Positions 17,021-25,481 of a DNA stretch of 64,000 nucleotides are shown piece after piece (the stretch's first letter is position 1; each line of letters begins with the position of its first letter). The stretch covers positions 2,294,001 to 2,358,000 of the forward strand of contig JAWKLJ010000001.1 in the NCBI GenBank assembly GCA_041392805.1, read 5' to 3'. Source of the DNA: Saprospiraceae bacterium (GTDB lineage: Bacteria; Bacteroidota; Bacteroidia; Chitinophagales; Saprospiraceae). Under the pieces are notes generated by a model, which did no database searches, was not told where the DNA came from, and saw nothing but the letters and a program-made list of their open reading frames with translations. The translations under genes were made by a program, and so were the position numbers.

Positions 17021-17455
17021 CTAGTCCTTAAATACTTCGATGCCGTGGTTTTCAACAACCAGGTCTGTAAATTTACCTTTAAATCGGGTAGCTTTCACGA
17101 TATGGTTATCGATCCAGTGGTAATTTCCGCCCCTCGGCTTATTCATCAAAAGGCTATGGTATTTGAAGTCGTGTTTTCGGAGCCATATTTCGGTTACTTC
17201 ACGATGCTCCTCGGTTCTGGAAGTAAAAAAGGTGATAATGTGCCCTTCTTCAAACCACTTGTTTAAAATTTTCAAGGCATCGGGATAGGGTAATGTTGTC
17301 AACATTCGTTCAGGCTCCTCATTTGGAATATCATCACAGACCGTCCCGTCAATATCTATGAGGAAATTTTTTACATTGCTAGGCAAAACAGGGCTAATGG
17401 CTTCCCCTTTTTCATTAAATGCTGATTGTAGCTGGTGTGATTTTTTATCTTCCAT
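17021..17455 (-). CDS. HAD-like phosphatase family protein
   Basis: The 144-residue protein has the HAD motif I NFLIDIDGTVCDD at about residues 33-45, with the two catalytic Asp residues, and motif II Ser/Thr in FFTSRTEEH. The set is consistent with a small cytoplasmic HAD hydrolase. Similar short Bacteroidota proteins are often annotated inconsistently, so the substrate is left open. The start is the ATG at 17455; the open frame continues upstream but encodes an unrelated Cys-rich stretch. Confidence 0.75.
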   Translation of the reverse strand: MEDKKSHQLQSAFNEKGEAISPVLPSNVKNFLIDIDGTVCDDIPNEEPERMLTTLPYPDALKILNKWFEEGHIITFFTSRTEEHREVTEIWLRKHDFKYHSLLMNKPRGGNYHWIDNHIVKATRFKGKFTDLVVENHGIEVFKD

Positions 17456-17602
17456 GAAAAAAGATTTTGCTTCTTTATATTTGTGATAATTCGGGCATAG
17501 AAAGCAGATACAAAAGTTTTCAACTTTTGCACACAACACATCATGAGGTTTTACCGGATAGGACTAAAAAACTGTGCAAAAGTAGAAAAGTTCTCTGATA
17601 TT

Positions 17603-18502
17603 TTATTCCAATTCGAGATAATCTATAGGGTTAACCGATTTGCCTTTGTACCATAATTCAAAATGCAGGTGTGGTCCATTTGACAGGGTTCCTGTATTGC
17701 CAATAATGGCAACGGCTTCTCCGGCTTTTACATAACTGCCTGCAGGTTTGAGCAAAGAAGAGTTATGCTTATAGAAGGTAATGGTATTATTAGCATGTTG
17801 AATCCCGATTGTATTTCCCGTTTCGAGTGTCCAATCAGATAAAAAAACATAGCCGTCCATGGCTGCCTGGATAGCTGTATTTTTTGGGGCCAAGATATCT
17901 ACGCCAAAATGGTCTTCTTCTGGATTGTATTTTGCACTTACCGTTCCACGAAGTGGTGCCGTGAAAAACATCTGTTCCAAAGGAATATCTCTGGGCGAAA
18001 GGTTAGTCGTCCTTCCTTCTTGCAATTCCCCTCCGATTTCTGAGCGGGCTGCCTCTCTTTGCAATTGATCCAGGATAGGTGCCCGTGGTATTTCTGTCAC
18101 GGTATCTACCTTTTCCGGTTCTCCTTCAGGAACATCTTCTTCGGTTTCTACTTCTCCCACTAAAATACGGCGGAAATTTTCACTAAACCGACGCTGGGCC
18201 ACCAGTTCCTTCTCCATCTCGTCCATTTGCTGGTATAATTCCTGAATTTCTGAATCTTGCTGAATGGAACCATAGCCAGGAATGTATTTCTTTAATGGTG
18301 TGGCGGCAATCAATATCCATACTATTATTGCCATAACGACCAGCAAACTGCTGAGTAATACATATACATTGAGCAGTGAAAGGCGATAAGAGCTCACTTC
18401 TTCGAAAGTCTCATTATTCATGACGACCAATCGATAGGTATCCTGGAGGCGGTCTTTGAGTGCCTCCCAACGGCTTCCTCCTTGCTTGGTTTCCTGAGTC
18501 AT
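17603..18502 (-). CDS. M23 family metallopeptidase
   Basis: A LytM/M23 zinc endopeptidase acting on peptidoglycan cross-bridges or serving as an amidase activator. Residues 1-50 are cytoplasmic and basic, one transmembrane helix lies near 45-70, and a coiled coil (DSEIQELYQQMDEMEKELV) spans about 80-110. The C-terminal peptidase domain has the zinc-binding motifs HFGVD and HLHFELW, both intact. Its length of 299 fits envelope-anchored M23 proteins of Bacteroidota. The long 280-base leader is shared with the divergent SprE-like gene. Confidence 0.88.
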   Translation of the reverse strand: MTQETKQGGSRWEALKDRLQDTYRLVVMNNETFEEVSSYRLSLLNVYVLLSSLLVVMAIIVWILIAATPLKKYIPGYGSIQQDSEIQELYQQMDEMEKELVAQRRFSENFRRILVGEVETEEDVPEGEPEKVDTVTEIPRAPILDQLQREAARSEIGGELQEGRTTNLSPRDIPLEQMFFTAPLRGTVSAKYNPEEDHFGVDILAPKNTAIQAAMDGYVFLSDWTLETGNTIGIQHANNTITFYKHNSSLLKPAGSYVKAGEAVAIIGNTGTLSNGPHLHFELWYKGKSVNPIDYLELE

Positions 18503-18784
18503 AAGGATAAATTGTACAATCCGATTGTTAATAATGCGTTGATAGATAATAAACGTATAGGATCTGCGGTTAGTTTACGGTATAGTTAAATATACAAAGA
18601 ACGTTATTGTGCCCTGTTTTCATTTGGTTTTTACCATATTTCTAAAATTTTTTTAGCTTAAAAGCCTAAATTTGTCTCCATTTGAAAGCCATTCGGCACA
18701 AAAGTAGTAACATTAAATGAGCGCATTTGATACCAGCTCTTTTTTTTAACCACAAGTTGGTATTTTTAACGAAAAATTTTTGCC

Positions 18785-21745
18785 TTGAAACAGCTAAAGA
18801 AACTAGGTACCTTTTTATTCGTCCTTTTAATTTTAAGTGCCTGCACGACACAAAAAAAGAAAGGAGAATTATCGGCAATTGGCAAACTTTACCACAATAC
18901 GACTGCCAAATATAATGGCTACTTCAATGCCAAAGAATTGATGGATGCCACTTTCATTTCCTTAAATGAGCAGCATCAGGATAATTACAATAAGATTATC
19001 CCTGTTTTTGCCTATGCAGAAGCCGACAATCCGCAAGCGGTAGCAGGTGATCTGGATGCAGCCATGGAAAAGGTTTCGATAGTGGTCAACCTCCATCGCG
19101 CCAGTATTTGGACTGATGATTGTTATTTGCTCATTGGCCAGGCACAGTTTCTTAAAAAAGACTATGAGGCATCCGAGGAAACCCTTCGTTACCTCATCAA
19201 TGAATACTCTCCCAAAAAAATGTCGGCAGCAAAGGAGAAGTCGAAAAAAGGCAAAAAGGGAAAGAAAAAGGCAGGCAGTACAGCTGGTAAAGGCAAAAAT
19301 TCTGTCAAGGTAGAAAAAACGGGAAACGACAAACGAGACCGCAAACGATATAATAAACAGGTTAAGAAAAACAAGAAAAAGAATAGCCGTTCTAACGCTA
19401 AAAAACGCAAAAAGAAAAGCAGTAAAAAGGCAACGGATAAGGCCAAAACAGCACCGGAGAAAAAGCCTGATATCGCTACAGAAAATAACAAACCGTTGCG
19501 AGAAGAAAAGAGCGACGAAGAAGCGATTCCAGCGCCTATTCCAACCTCCATTAGCCTGGCCTCCTCAGAAGGGGGCAATGAAAGTGATCCGGAGAATTAT
19601 TTCCTAAAACACCGTCCTGCTTATCAAGAGGGCTTACTTTGGTTATCTAAAGTACTCATTGCAAGAGACAATTACGACGCTGCCCTAAGGTATATGGGTC
19701 AGCTTGAGCGTGACCCCAAGACCTTTAAATACATCAAAAGTGAACTTGCTGCTCTTCAGGCTCATTATTTTATCAAACGAAAAGATTACGAGCAAGCCAT
19801 TACACAATTGGATTTGGCTATCGAGGAAATTAGCAACCGAGAATTAAAAGCGCGTTATTCTTTTATAAAGGCGCAAATCCACCAAAAATTGGGGCAAGCC
19901 GATCTTGCTTATGCGGCTTTTGAAAAAACACTCAAATACCGCCCACCCTATGCCATGGAGTTCAGCGCTCGACTTAACATGGCCCAAAACGCCTGGCTAT
20001 CAGGCCGTGGCACCGCTGAGGAAGCCAAAAAGAACTTGAATAAAATGCTAAAGGACCCTAAAAACTTGGCTTTTCAAGATCAATTGTATTATGCATTAGG
20101 GCAGATTGCGCTAAAAGAAGGGAACAGAGAAGATGCTATTCGTTTTCTAAGTCTTTCGCTAAAAACCAGTAGACAAAACCAGGCTCAAAAAGCAGAATCT
20201 TATTTGACGCTTGCTGGTTTGTATTTTGAAGAAGAAAACTATGTTAGGGCAAAATCCTATTATGATAGCACCCTTCAGGTCATGCCTCCAACAGATGAAA
20301 GATTCGGTGAAATTACCGCGTATAGCAATAATTTAACTGACATTTCAACACATTTACAGACCATTGCCTTACAGGATAGCTTGCTGGCCATTAGCCAATT
20401 GAGTGATAGCGAAAAAGAGCGTTTAGCACTAAATATCAAACAAGAGCAAGATGACTTAAAACGACAGCAGGCTTTGGCCAAAGCCAATAGCGCCTCCAAA
20501 AACACGACCGCTGGCCGAACGGTGGCTGCTCGTGGACTCAAGCCTAGTTCTTTCTTCGCCTACAATGAAAAATCCATTCGAAGAGGAGAAAAAGAATTCT
20601 CCAGGGTTTGGGGAACCAGGCCATTAGAAGATGACTGGCGAAGGTCTAGCAGGAACTCAGGTGGTGCATTTGAAGAAAGTGTTGCTGCTGCCGTGGAGGA
20701 GAATGCCCCCTCTACCTTGGAAGAAGGTGATATTAATAAGCTGTTGGGGGGTGTTCCTCAAACAAAGAATGAAATTGAAACTACCCATCTCAAAATCAGA
20801 GAGGCAATGTACAGCTTGGGGTCCTTGTTTAGAGAACGATTGAAGCGAAATGATAAAACAGTTTTGGTCTTGGAAGACCTCAACCAAAAATATCCGAGCA
20901 GCAATTATGAATTAGACTCCTGGTATATACTTCATATTGCTTATAAAGACTTGAACAATGCACCTAAGGCGCAGGAATATTTTGACAAAATTATACAAAA
21001 GTACCCGACCACTAATTATGCCAAATTACTAAAGGACCCCAATTTTGCTAAGGAGTTTTTAGACGAAGAACGTCGTTTGAACTTGCAGTACGACCAGATT
21101 TACGGCCTATTCAACCAAGGTAAATACCAGGATGCCTATAGCCAGGCCCAACAGGCTGCCCTCAAACTTTTGGGCAAACACAACCTCAAGCCTAAATATG
21201 CTTTACTCATGGCTATGTGCTTGGGGAATACCAACGGAAAGGATGCCTATATTAATGACCTAAAAAAAGTGATTGCCTCCTATCCGGATACAGAGGAACA
21301 AAAAAGAGCCAAAGAAATTCTTCGCTTCTTGGGCGGGGCCACAGCACAACTTCCCGGGCAAGAGCAAAGCGACGAGAGTGGTTTTAAATATGAGGAAAAT
21401 GACCTCCATTATGTTATCGTCGTGTTTAACGAAGATGTTAAACTCAATGATAATAAAATAACCATTGCTGACTATAACCAGAAATACCACAAACTAGACC
21501 GTCTCAGAATCACCAATATTTATTTGGGACCTAAAAATGAAACGCCGGTACTGGTTATGCGGAAATTTAATAATAAAAATGCAGCGATGGCGTATTTTGA
21601 AGGCGTTCAGAAAAACCTTGGCGACTTCATTGATCCCAATACGGTGAAGTATGACCTGCTGCCTATTAGCCAAAACAATTACCGACAGGTGCTTAGGGCT
21701 AAGACCTTGGATGGTTATAAAGCTTTTTTTGAATTAAATTATTAA
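18785..21745 (+). CDS. SprE/PorW-like T9SS-associated TPR lipoprotein
   Basis: A 986-residue lipoprotein with lipobox LILSAC (Cys20) followed by IGKLYHNTTAKYNGYFNA, the N-terminal signature of SprE/PorW. That protein is an outer-membrane-associated component linking parts of the type IX secretion/gliding machinery. Several TPR pairs lie at about 330-520 and 690-850. Residues 144-228 form an unusual Lys-rich, low-complexity insert between TPR segments. The start codon is TTG at 18785. It is accepted because it alone gives the basic n-region and lipobox, and the next Met would remove the signal. The T9SS tails elsewhere in the window fit this assignment. Homology is by recognition, not search. 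Confidence 0.8.
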   Translation: MKQLKKLGTFLFVLLILSACTTQKKKGELSAIGKLYHNTTAKYNGYFNAKELMDATFISLNEQHQDNYNKIIPVFAYAEADNPQAVAGDLDAAMEKVSIVVNLHRASIWTDDCYLLIGQAQFLKKDYEASEETLRYLINEYSPKKMSAAKEKSKKGKKGKKKAGSTAGKGKNSVKVEKTGNDKRDRKRYNKQVKKNKKKNSRSNAKKRKKKSSKKATDKAKTAPEKKPDIATENNKPLREEKSDEEAIPAPIPTSISLASSEGGNESDPENYFLKHRPAYQEGLLWLSKVLIARDNYDAALRYMGQLERDPKTFKYIKSELAALQAHYFIKRKDYEQAITQLDLAIEEISNRELKARYSFIKAQIHQKLGQADLAYAAFEKTLKYRPPYAMEFSARLNMAQNAWLSGRGTAEEAKKNLNKMLKDPKNLAFQDQLYYALGQIALKEGNREDAIRFLSLSLKTSRQNQAQKAESYLTLAGLYFEEENYVRAKSYYDSTLQVMPPTDERFGEITAYSNNLTDISTHLQTIALQDSLLAISQLSDSEKERLALNIKQEQDDLKRQQALAKANSASKNTTAGRTVAARGLKPSSFFAYNEKSIRRGEKEFSRVWGTRPLEDDWRRSSRNSGGAFEESVAAAVEENAPSTLEEGDINKLLGGVPQTKNEIETTHLKIREAMYSLGSLFRERLKRNDKTVLVLEDLNQKYPSSNYELDSWYILHIAYKDLNNAPKAQEYFDKIIQKYPTTNYAKLLKDPNFAKEFLDEERRLNLQYDQIYGLFNQGKYQDAYSQAQQAALKLLGKHNLKPKYALLMAMCLGNTNGKDAYINDLKKVIASYPDTEEQKRAKEILRFLGGATAQLPGQEQSDESGFKYEENDLHYVIVVFNEDVKLNDNKITIADYNQKYHKLDRLRITNIYLGPKNETPVLVMRKFNNKNAAMAYFEGVQKNLGDFIDPNTVKYDLLPISQNNYRQVLRAKTLDGYKAFFELNY

Positions 21746-21766
21746 TGCCAATATATACATCAATAA

Positions 21767-21848
21767 ACCAGGCGAGACAACAACAGTTCATGTAAAGGAT
21801 ACCTGACTAAACTGTTACTGTCTCGCTCAGTTTATACATGTGCCTGGT
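21767..21848. repeat. nested inverted repeat, cloverleaf-like
   Basis: Within 82 bases, ACCAGGC (21767-21773) pairs with GCCTGGT (21842-21848). GCGAGACA (21772-21779) pairs with TGTCTCGC (21819-21826), and AACAGT (21782-21787) with ACTGTT (21811-21816). CATGTA and TACATG could pair alternatively. It lies between two plus-strand genes, after the SprE-like stop. It is not a tRNA, since there is no anticodon arm or T-loop. It could be a structured RNA, a terminator or a palindromic repeat. Confidence 0.45.
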
Positions 21849-22033
21849 CGCGTAGACCTTAATTAGGCCAGCCCTAAAAACATGTACTTATCATTTTATT
21901 TCTACTTTCCCTTCTGCTTCCTCGAAAAAAGAAAAGCGCCAATGCCTGTTCACTTTCTGAGGTAAGATATTTTTCTTTTGTAGGCCCGAAGGATTGCCTC
22001 TTTTTTTATTTACTTTGCGCTAAAACATAAAAC

Positions 22034-23578
22034 ATGCGCCAAATTGTGCTTTCCCTATGGCTATTACTCCTAATAGCTGCATGCCAAACGAGTCAACCTA
22101 TTAGCACCCCAGCAGGAGCAGAAAACATTGAATTGACGATTCTGCAAATGAATGATGTCTATGAAATTGCACCGCTGGAAGGAGGTAAGGCAGGAGGCCT
22201 GGCCAGGGTAGCCAGTGTAAAAAAAGCACTCCTCAAAGAAAATCCTAATACCATTGCGATACTAGCGGGCGATTTCCTGAGTCCTTCCTTTGTGGGTACC
22301 TTAAGGAACGATGAAGGAGAGCGCATTGCTGGCCAACAAATGGTAGAAACCCTCAACGCCTTAGGCTTAGATTATGTTACTTTTGGCAACCACGAATTTG
22401 ATATTAGTGATCCATTATTACTCAAAAAACGAATGGACCAAAGCCAGTTTGAATACATTAGTTGTAATGCCTTTTGGCTAAAAGATGGGAAGCAACAGGC
22501 TTTTGTGCAAAAGGTGAATGGGCAGGATCGGCCAGTACCTAAGTACATCATCAGGACGTTCAAAAACAGCCAGGGCAAAAGCATGAAGGTAGGCTTTATT
22601 GGGGTAGTGTTGCCTTTTTCCAAACAGGATTACCTCGTGTATAGTGATGTAGAGGAAAGTTTCCGGCAGGCCTATGAGGAAATCAAGTCACAGGTAGATA
22701 TTTGCATCGGCATTACTCATCTAGATGTCGTAGAAGATCAAAAATTGGCAGCTGCAGTTCCGGGTGTTGCTTTATTTATTGGTGGGCACGACCATACGAA
22801 TATGAACCATTATGTGGAAAATACCATCATTACCAAAGCAGATGCCAATGCGAAAACGGTTTATGTTCACCGATTGACTTTTAATCCGCCTTCTGGGATG
22901 TTCCAGATTCGTTCTAGCCTCCTGCCTATTGATGAATCTATTGCAGATGACCCTGTTACCAAGACAGTGGTAGACCGTTGGCAAAAGAAGGTCAATGTAC
23001 TGATGGATCAAATGGGATTTGACCCGGACCGGAAGCTACTCACCATTAGTGAGCCCCTGGTGTGTAAGGAAGCTTTGGTGAGAACACAGTCCACTAATTT
23101 CGGGCGATTGGCCACAAGCGCCATGTCGGCAGCCATACCCGGCGCTGATGTCTATTTGATGAATGGCGGCTCTATGCGATTGGATGACAACCTTTTCAAT
23201 ATCGTCACAGAATATGATGTATTGCGAACCTTCCCTTTTGGTGGCCCGATCGTGACGATGGAAATCCCGGGGAATAGCTTGCTGCAATTATTAGATACAG
23301 GACTAAAGACCAACCGTGGGGATGGAGGATATTTACAGTTGATACAGGCCGAATTTAAGGATAATGTTTATTTGATTAATGGTGCACGGCTACAAGCCAA
23401 CAAAAACTACAAAATTATCCTTCCGGAATTTCTGGCACAAGGCAAAGAGCAAAACCTGGCGTTTCTGGGAGACTTTTCCTACGAGAAAAAGGAACACTTC
23501 CTGATCGATGGGAAGGAAGTAAAGAATGATATCAGGAATATCGTCATCGCCTATTTTCTACGACTTGGAAGTTACTGA
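22034..23578 (+). CDS. 5'-nucleotidase-like metallophosphatase lipoprotein
   Basis: A 514-residue two-domain 5'-nucleotidase/UshA-type phosphatase. A lipoprotein signal (LLLLIAAC, Cys17) directs it to a membrane. The N-terminal calcineurin-like domain has LQMNDVY, the metal motif GDFLSP, GNHEFD and GGHDH. The C-terminal substrate domain contains MNGGSMRLDD and the aromatic/Gly-rich RGDGGYLQ. The first motif reads NDVY where classical members have NDxHG, so the usual first-metal His is absent, which may alter metal binding. It probably hydrolyses nucleotides or phosphoesters outside the cytoplasm. Confidence 0.82.
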   Translation: MRQIVLSLWLLLLIAACQTSQPISTPAGAENIELTILQMNDVYEIAPLEGGKAGGLARVASVKKALLKENPNTIAILAGDFLSPSFVGTLRNDEGERIAGQQMVETLNALGLDYVTFGNHEFDISDPLLLKKRMDQSQFEYISCNAFWLKDGKQQAFVQKVNGQDRPVPKYIIRTFKNSQGKSMKVGFIGVVLPFSKQDYLVYSDVEESFRQAYEEIKSQVDICIGITHLDVVEDQKLAAAVPGVALFIGGHDHTNMNHYVENTIITKADANAKTVYVHRLTFNPPSGMFQIRSSLLPIDESIADDPVTKTVVDRWQKKVNVLMDQMGFDPDRKLLTISEPLVCKEALVRTQSTNFGRLATSAMSAAIPGADVYLMNGGSMRLDDNLFNIVTEYDVLRTFPFGGPIVTMEIPGNSLLQLLDTGLKTNRGDGGYLQLIQAEFKDNVYLINGARLQANKNYKIILPEFLAQGKEQNLAFLGDFSYEKKEHFLIDGKEVKNDIRNIVIAYFLRLGSY

Positions 23579-23634
23579 GGGTTTAAACTTAATCAAATAA
23601 AACAGTGTTCTGAAAGTATTAACCAATAGCTTTT

Positions 23635-23850
23635 ATGGAAGATTTAACATTCAAAACTACGATTAATTGCCAAAATTGTGTCCGAACGGTGAAAGGTTTC
23701 CTGGAGGATATTAAAAACATTGAGCAATGGGAAGTCGATACCACCCATCCTGATAAAATCCTGCATGTAAAAGGTGAGAAACTAGATGTGGCAGCAATTA
23801 TTGAAGCGGTGGAAGAAGCTGGGTTTGATATTGAAAGCATTCCGGCTTAG
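23635..23850 (+). CDS. heavy-metal-associated domain protein
   Basis: A 71-residue single-domain protein of the HMA/CopZ fold. It has one metal-binding motif, NCQNCV (Cys16 and Cys19), in a beta-alpha-beta-beta-alpha-beta pattern ending EAGFDIESI. Such proteins carry Cu+ or similar ions to a transporter or sensor. No P-type ATPase is close, so its partner is not evident. It sits 56 bases after the phosphatase and 41 bases before the aldo/keto reductase, all on the plus strand. Confidence 0.85.
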   Translation: MEDLTFKTTINCQNCVRTVKGFLEDIKNIEQWEVDTTHPDKILHVKGEKLDVAAIIEAVEEAGFDIESIPA

Positions 23851-23890
23851 TACTTTGCAAAGTACTCATTGACAAACAAACCGAATTAAA

Positions 23891-24877
23891 ATGGAGTATA
23901 GAACACTAGGAAAAACGGGTTTCGAGATAGCAGCTATTTCGCTTGGCACCTGGCAGGTGGGCGGCAAATGGGGCAGCGCCTTTGATGCTCAAAGCGCATC
24001 GAAGATTTTACATGCGGCGATTGACGAAGGCATCAATTTTATTGATACCGCTGATGTATACGAGGCAGGTCAAAGCGAAAAGGCAGTCGGCCAGGTCCTG
24101 AAAGAAAGATCAGAGCGAATTTATGTCGCCACTAAGTGTGGACGGCAGCTGAAGCCTCATACCAGCGAAGCATATACCCCAGCTGCCTTACGAGGTTTTG
24201 TAGAAGCTAGCCTAAAAAACATGGGCCTGGAGACCCTTGATCTCATTCAATTGCATTGCCCTCCTACGGCAGTGTATTACCGTCCGGAAATATTTGAACT
24301 GTTTGATCGCCTAAAGGAAGAGGGAAAAATCCAACACCTTGGGGTGAGTGTAGAAAAAGTGGAAGAAGCGATCAAGGCGATGGAATTTCCCAATGTAGCT
24401 AGTGTACAAATTATCTTCAATTTATTTCGCCAGCGACCTGCTGAGTTGTTTTTTCAATTGGCAAAGCAAAAAAACGTTGGTATCATCGTCCGCGTCCCAC
24501 TGGCAAGCGGATTATTGACTGGCCAATTTCACCAGCATACAGTTTTTGAAAAGGGCGATCATCGTTTCTTCAATAGAGAGGGAGCAGCGTTCGATAAAGG
24601 AGAGACTTTTTCGGGTATCCCATACGAGACGGGCTTGGCGGCAGTGGAGGCTTTAAAAAAGATTTTTCCCGATCTTGACAACCTGGCCCCTATCGCCCTT
24701 CAATGGATATTGGGCTTCCCGGAAGTAAGCTGTATCATACCAGGTGCCTCACGAATGGAACAGGTGCATTCTAATCTTTCTGCCTTGAACTTGCCCAAAT
24801 TAAGCCCTGAACAATTAACACAAATGAATGAGATATACACTCAATATATAAAATCTACCGTACATCATTTATGGTAA
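23891..24877 (+). CDS. aldo/keto reductase
   Basis: A 328-residue NADPH-dependent aldo/keto reductase with a (beta/alpha)8 barrel. The catalytic tetrad is intact: Asp52 and Tyr57 in DTADVYEAG, Lys82 in ATKCGR, and His122 in LIQLHCPP. The C-terminal coenzyme-binding region includes CIIPGASRMEQV. The physiological substrate is unknown. The ATG at 23891 fits the family start MEYRTLGKTG. It ends 60 bases before the tandem-repeat array. Confidence 0.88.
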   Translation: MEYRTLGKTGFEIAAISLGTWQVGGKWGSAFDAQSASKILHAAIDEGINFIDTADVYEAGQSEKAVGQVLKERSERIYVATKCGRQLKPHTSEAYTPAALRGFVEASLKNMGLETLDLIQLHCPPTAVYYRPEIFELFDRLKEEGKIQHLGVSVEKVEEAIKAMEFPNVASVQIIFNLFRQRPAELFFQLAKQKNVGIIVRVPLASGLLTGQFHQHTVFEKGDHRFFNREGAAFDKGETFSGIPYETGLAAVEALKKIFPDLDNLAPIALQWILGFPEVSCIIPGASRMEQVHSNLSALNLPKLSPEQLTQMNEIYTQYIKSTVHHLW

Positions 24878-24936
24878 AATAGATGAATCTTAATCAAATC
24901 ACTATTCCATCTACCGACTTTCCGACTTCTCACCTT

Positions 24937-25459
24937 TATGCTGGCTCTACCAATATTGAATCCCGATGGGATTGGAAATGGCTTGGGGTTTGTTTGGTCT
25001 GTTGCTGCTTTCAGCCCTCGACTTACGACTTTCAGCTTCATGCTGGCTCTACCGATATTGAATCCCGATGGGATTGGAAATGGCTAGGGGTTTGTTTGGT
25101 CTGTTGCTGTTTTCCGGCCTCATGCTGGCTCTACCAATATTGAATCCCGATGGGATTGGAAATGGCTTGGGGTTTGTTTGGTCTGTTGCTGCTTTCCGGC
25201 CTCATGCTGGCTCTACCAATATTGAATCCCGATGGGATTGGAAATGGCTAGGGGTTTGTTTGGTCTGTTGCTGCTTTCCGGCCTCATGCTGGCTCTACCA
25301 ATATTGAATCCCGATGGGATTGGAAATGGCTAGGGGTTTGTTTGGTCTGTTGCTGTTTTCCGGCCTCATGCTGGCTCTACCAATATTGAAGCCCGATGGG
25401 ATTGGAAATGGCTAGGTGTTTGTTTGGTCTGTTGCTGCTTTCAGCCCTCGACTTACGAC
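24937..25459. repeat. 82-bp tandem repeat array, six copies
   Basis: Six near-identical units begin at 24937, 25039, 25121, 25203, 25285 and 25367. The period is 82 bp except for the first unit (102 bp). Each unit holds the short palindrome AATCCCGATGGGATT followed by GGAAATGGCT and a GTTTGTTTGGTCTGTTGCT stretch. The first and last units are bordered by the same CCCTCGACTTACGACTTTC motif. The period is not a multiple of three, so the open frames across it change reading frame from unit to unit and are not genes. It fills the interval between the aldo/keto reductase and the molybdoenzyme. Confidence 0.85.
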
Positions 25460-25481
25460 TTTCCAACTTCAAAACGTCCAG

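Noticed and set aside
21767..21848. tRNA gene
   Set aside because: The nested stems look cloverleaf-like, but T-loop, D-loop and anticodon features are absent.
24883..25307. Cys/Trp-rich ORFs across the 82-bp array as small proteins
   Set aside because: The unit length is not divisible by three, so the frame changes between units; the ORFs are by-products of the repeat.
24937..25459. Repeat array as a CRISPR locus
   Set aside because: Whole 82-bp units repeat with no unique spacers, the period is wrong, and there are no cas genes.
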